Source of the DNA: Acidobacteriota bacterium | Lineage (GTDB): Bacteria; Acidobacteriota; Vicinamibacteria; Vicinamibacterales; JAKQTR01 | Reading direction: 5' to 3' | DNA length: 7,967 bases | Assembly: GCA_026393735.1 (NCBI GenBank) | Contig: JAPKZP010000665.1 | Span: 1 to 7,967, forward strand | Shown: positions 6,044 through 7,967 of the stretch, one piece after another | Layout of the letters: every line of letters starts with the position of its first letter | Numbering within the stretch: the stretch's first letter is position 1 | Made by a program: the position numbers and the translations under genes | Notes under the pieces: generated by a model | What the model was told of the DNA's origin: nothing | Database searches by the model: none | What the model saw: the letters and a program-made list of their open reading frames with translations, nothing else

Positions 6044-6346
6044 CTAGTCTGTCATGTAGGGCAGCAGGGCCAACTGCCGCGCCCGCTTGATGGCCGTCTG
6101 CAGCTTGCGCTGGTGCATCGCGCACACGCCCGAAATGCGACGCGGCAGGATCTTCGCGCGCTCGGGCACGAAGGGCAGCAGCATCTTGGCGTCCTTGTAG
6201 TCGATGTAGTCGACCTTCTCCGTGCAGAACTTGCAGATCTTCCGGCGCCGGAACATGCCGCGGCGCTGTCCGCCGTCCTTGGTGTTCTTCGCGTTGCCCC
6301 GACCCCTGCCGCCCGAGGGGCTTCCCGATCGTCGTTCGTCAGCCAT
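6044..6346 (-). CDS. rpsR: 30S ribosomal protein S18 (zinc-binding type)
   Basis: 100 aa from the chosen start. S18 binds the central domain of 16S rRNA as a heterodimer with S6. The conserved core is clear: KICKFCTEKVDYIDYKDAK, then KILPRRISGVCAMHQRKLQTAIKRAR. The CxxC pair plus the later CxxH pair (C38, C41, C75, H78 in this numbering) suggest a zinc-binding form. The N-terminus carries a basic, glycine-rich extension of about 30 residues (SGSPSGGRGRGNAKNTKDGGQRR). Two starts are possible: GTG at 6349-6347, sharing one base with the rpsF TAG, or ATG at 6346-6344. GGAGG lies seven bases before the ATG but only four before the GTG, so the ATG is preferred. The difference is one residue. Confidence 0.95.
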   Translation of the reverse strand: MADERRSGSPSGGRGRGNAKNTKDGGQRRGMFRRRKICKFCTEKVDYIDYKDAKMLLPFVPERAKILPRRISGVCAMHQRKLQTAIKRARQLALLPYMTD

Positions 6347-6348
6347 CA

Positions 6349-6789
6349 CTACACCTCCGCCCCGTCAGCCTGATCATCATCCCTGTCGTCATCCGACGCG
6401 CCGCGCCGCGGCCCGCCGACGGGCAGCCCGCGGTCGATGCGGCGCTGCGTCTCCGCCTGGCGCCGCGCGCGATCGCGCTCGGCCACCCGCAGTTCCTCGT
6501 CCACGCGGACGATGAGGTGGCGGATGACGTTGTCGATGACCTTCAGGCGGCGATCGAGTTCCTTGGTCAGTTCGCCGGTTCCCTTGAACACCTCGAGGAC
6601 GTAGGTGCCTTCGCGGTGCTTGCCGATCCGGAAGGCCATCCGGCGGCGGCCCCAGTTCTCGGTCTTCTGGAATTCGCCCTGGTAGCGGGCGATGATCGAC
6701 TCGACCTGCGTGTGCAGGTCGGTGATCTCCTGCTCAGTCGCGTCGGGCGACATGATGTAGACGAGCTCGTACTGTCGGATTTGACTCAT
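6349..6789 (-). CDS. rpsF: 30S ribosomal protein S6
   Basis: 146 aa. S6 pairs with S18 on the 30S platform. The ferredoxin-like fold is recognisable over residues 1-100: RQYELVYIMSPDATEQEI, then ENWGRRRMAFRIGKHREGTYVLEVFKGTGE, then LDRRLKVIDNVIRHLIVRVDEE. Beyond residue 100 lies an extended charged tail, first Arg-rich (RVAERDRARRQAETQRRIDRG) and then acidic (SDDDRDDDQADGAEV). An acidic tail resembles the one E. coli S6 receives as added glutamates, although here it is genetically encoded. ATG at 6789-6787 has AAGGAG five bases upstream. rpsR follows at once, without the ssb or priB gene that often lies between them. A strong GC hairpin sits in the leader between pth and this gene. Confidence 0.97.
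   Translation of the reverse strand: MSQIRQYELVYIMSPDATEQEITDLHTQVESIIARYQGEFQKTENWGRRRMAFRIGKHREGTYVLEVFKGTGELTKELDRRLKVIDNVIRHLIVRVDEELRVAERDRARRQAETQRRIDRGLPVGGPRRGASDDDRDDDQADGAEV
6354..6358 (-). promoter_or_regulatory. Shine-Dalgarno site deciding the rpsR start
   Basis: GGAGG on the minus strand, followed by TGTAGTG and then ATG. The 7-nt spacing fits the ATG at 6346 better than the GTG at 6349 (4 nt). The site lies inside the last codons of rpsF, so rpsR translation is probably linked to that of rpsF. Confidence 0.7.
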
Positions 6790-6812
6790 GCATGCTCCTT
6801 CTGGACATGACG

Positions 6813-6834
6813 GCCCCCGCGCACCCGCGGGGGC
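6813..6834 (-). promoter_or_regulatory. Strong intercistronic hairpin before rpsF
   Basis: GCCCCCGCG at 6813-6821 pairs perfectly with CGCGGGGGC at 6826-6834 across a 4-nt loop: a 9-bp, all-GC stem. It lies 6 bp after the pth stop and ends 23 bp before the rpsF start, just upstream of its AAGGAG. No T-run follows on either strand, so a classical intrinsic terminator is unlikely. Possible roles are a barrier to exonuclease decay, partial attenuation, or part of an autoregulatory S6:S18 leader; the sequence alone does not decide. Confidence 0.6.
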
Positions 6835-6840
6835 AAGGAG

Positions 6841-7419
6841 TCAGGAGGACGGTTCCTCTGCTCTGTTGTACCGATTCATGGCCGCCTCGATGCCCTCCGC
6901 GAGGAACGTCTCCACCGCGTCGGCAGCCCGGGCAATTGCGTCTGTCACCTCGCTCCGTTCGTCGTCGTCGAACTTCGCCAGGACATGATCCGCGAGGTCG
7001 CGCCGCGGGTCGCCGCGCCCGACGCCCACCCGCGCCCTCGGGAATTCCTCCGTGCCGAGGCACCCGATGATCGACTTGAACCCGTTGTGACCGCCCGCCG
7101 AGCCACGCCCACGCAGCCGCAGCCGGCCGAGGGGCAGGTTCACGTCGTCGGCCACCACGAGGATGTCCGGCGCGTCGACCTTGTAGAAATGCGCCAGCCC
7201 CTGCACGGCTTCCCCGCTCAGATTCATCATCGTGAGCGGCTTGACCACCAGGAGCGGCTCGGCGCTGCGGCGCGCACGGGCCGTCAGCGCGTTGGCGCGC
7301 CCATGCTCGAACTCCGCGTCGAGCCGGCGCGCCACCTCGTCGGCCACCGCAAACCCGATGTTGTGCCGCGTCGCGTGGTAGCGACGCCCCGGATTGCCGA
7401 GTCCGACCACGAGCTTCAC
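6841..7419 (-). CDS. pth: Peptidyl-tRNA hydrolase
   Basis: 192 aa, the normal length for bacterial Pth. It cleaves the ester bond of peptidyl-tRNA released from stalled ribosomes and so recycles tRNA. Seen: GLGNPG at 6-11 (N9), YHATRHNIGF with the catalytic histidine H19, PLTMMNLSG at 61-69 (N66), DDVNLPLG at 91-98 with the histidine-orienting aspartate, probably D92, and GSAGGHNGFKSI at 106-117 (N112). These correspond to E. coli N10, H20, N68, D93 and N114. The start is GTG at 7419-7417, sharing one base with the TAG of the L25 gene; MKLVVGLGNPG matches the family N-terminus exactly. The purine-rich 3' end of the L25 gene (GAAGAAGAG) may act as ribosome binding site. The L25-Pth pairing is widespread and secure. 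Confidence 0.98.
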   Translation of the reverse strand: MKLVVGLGNPGRRYHATRHNIGFAVADEVARRLDAEFEHGRANALTARARRSAEPLLVVKPLTMMNLSGEAVQGLAHFYKVDAPDILVVADDVNLPLGRLRLRGRGSAGGHNGFKSIIGCLGTEEFPRARVGVGRGDPRRDLADHVLAKFDDDERSEVTDAIARAADAVETFLAEGIEAAMNRYNRAEEPSS

Positions 7420-7967
7420 TACTTCTCTTCTTCGGCCTTCTCGACCTTGCCCTTCTTGATGACCTCGGGCTCAGCCGCCGTGCCAGGCGCCGCCGTCGCC
7501 GTCGCGACCGCCGCGTCCGCCGCAACCGGCTCGACCACCGCGCGCGGCGCCACCACGTGCACCAGCATGATGTCGGGGTCGGTCACCGGCGTCCACTTCG
7601 GGTTCGTCGCCACGTCGCGCAGGCGGATGGCCTGGCCGAGCATCAGCTCGCTGACGTCGATCTCGATGTGCTCCGGGATGTCGGCCGGCAGGCACTCGAT
7701 GTCCACCTCGCGGTGGACGAAGTCGAGCACCCCGCCTTGCACCTTGACGCCCTTCGGCTCGCCCTTCACCGAGATCGAGACCGAGATCGTGAGGAGCTTG
7801 TCCATCGCGATGCGGTAGAAGTCCACGTGCAGCAGCTTGCTCGTGACCGGGTCGACCTGGTACTCACGCATGAGCACCCGGACGTCCTCGTCGCCCACCT
7901 TCAGCCCGATCAAGGTGTTCACGCCCGACTCGGAGCGCAGGATCCCCATCAGGGCCTTCGGGTCCAC
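7419..7967 (-). CDS. rplY: 50S ribosomal protein L25/general stress protein Ctc, 5' end beyond window
   Basis: 182 C-terminal codons are visible; the start lies past the right edge. The apparent GTG at the edge is an internal valine of the 5S rRNA-binding domain (VDPKALMGILRSESGVNTLIGL), so roughly 35-50 residues are missing by comparison with the family. The L25 domain continues through REYQVDPVTSKLLHVDFYRI, and a TL5/Ctc-type C-terminal beta domain follows (KGEPKGVKVQGGVLDFVHREVDIECLPADIPEHIEIDVSEL). This makes it the long Ctc form, not the short E. coli L25. It ends in a low-complexity Ala/Val/Glu/Lys tail (AAPGTAAEPEVIKKGKVEKAEEEK). The protein binds 5S rRNA in the central protuberance of the 50S subunit. 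Its TAG overlaps the pth GTG by one base. Confidence 0.96.
   Translation of the reverse strand: MDPKALMGILRSESGVNTLIGLKVGDEDVRVLMREYQVDPVTSKLLHVDFYRIAMDKLLTISVSISVKGEPKGVKVQGGVLDFVHREVDIECLPADIPEHIEIDVSELMLGQAIRLRDVATNPKWTPVTDPDIMLVHVVAPRAVVEPVAADAAVATATAAPGTAAEPEVIKKGKVEKAEEEK

Noticed and set aside
6813..6834. Intrinsic terminator after pth
   Set aside because: The stem is strong, but no T-tract follows on the minus or plus strand, so it is listed as a hairpin of unknown role.
6985..7818. Plus-strand open frame of 277 codons
   Set aside because: Antisense to pth and the L25 gene, both of which show complete family motifs.

Overview
The window is a compact, GC-rich stretch of bacterial chromosome with ten genes, all on the minus strand, so the biological order runs from the right edge to the left. 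It is core housekeeping sequence: ribosomal proteins, translation quality control, replication, cell-wall precursor synthesis, recombination and membrane lipid synthesis. The protein sequences and the order (L25/Ctc, Pth, S6, S18, L9, DnaB, Alr, RadA, PIN-TRAM protein, PlsC) suggest a Gram-negative-type, high-GC lineage. My best guess is Acidobacteriota, perhaps Vicinamibacteria, but this is an impression and not a search result.

Layout, in direction of transcription: rplY/ctc (5' end cut by the window edge), then pth overlapping it by one base; a 51-bp gap with a strong GC hairpin; rpsF, rpsR and rplI packed tightly; a 109-bp gap full of nested inverted repeats and a G-quadruplex-type G-run motif; dnaB, alr and radA chained by 4-base GTGA stop/start overlaps; a 44-bp gap; then a YacL-type membrane PIN-TRAM protein; and finally plsC, started by another GTGA overlap and cut by the left edge. 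No gene-free stretch exceeds 110 bp. No tRNA, rRNA, CRISPR array or complete transposon was seen.

The genes form two themes. The first is ribosome biogenesis and recycling (L25, Pth, S6, S18, L9). The second is replication and repair plus envelope synthesis (DnaB, RadA, Alr, PlsC), with the PIN-TRAM protein as a membrane-anchored putative RNase between them. Four of the ten genes (pth, alr, radA, plsC) use GTG starts that overlap the preceding stop codon, which points to translational coupling. A fifth, rpsR, also has a GTG touching the preceding stop, but an ATG one codon later fits its ribosome binding site better.

The most unusual feature is inside alr. A 75-bp palindromic element (perfect 18-bp inverted arms with a 39-nt interior) lies in frame between the first helix and the PLP-lysine strand of alanine racemase and adds about 25 residues. 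It looks like a REP/RAYT-type mobile palindrome that inserted into an essential gene and became coding sequence. Other points of interest are the hairpin/G-quadruplex region before dnaB, the hairpin before rpsF, and a perfect TATAAT hexamer at the conserved end of alr that may be an internal promoter for radA.
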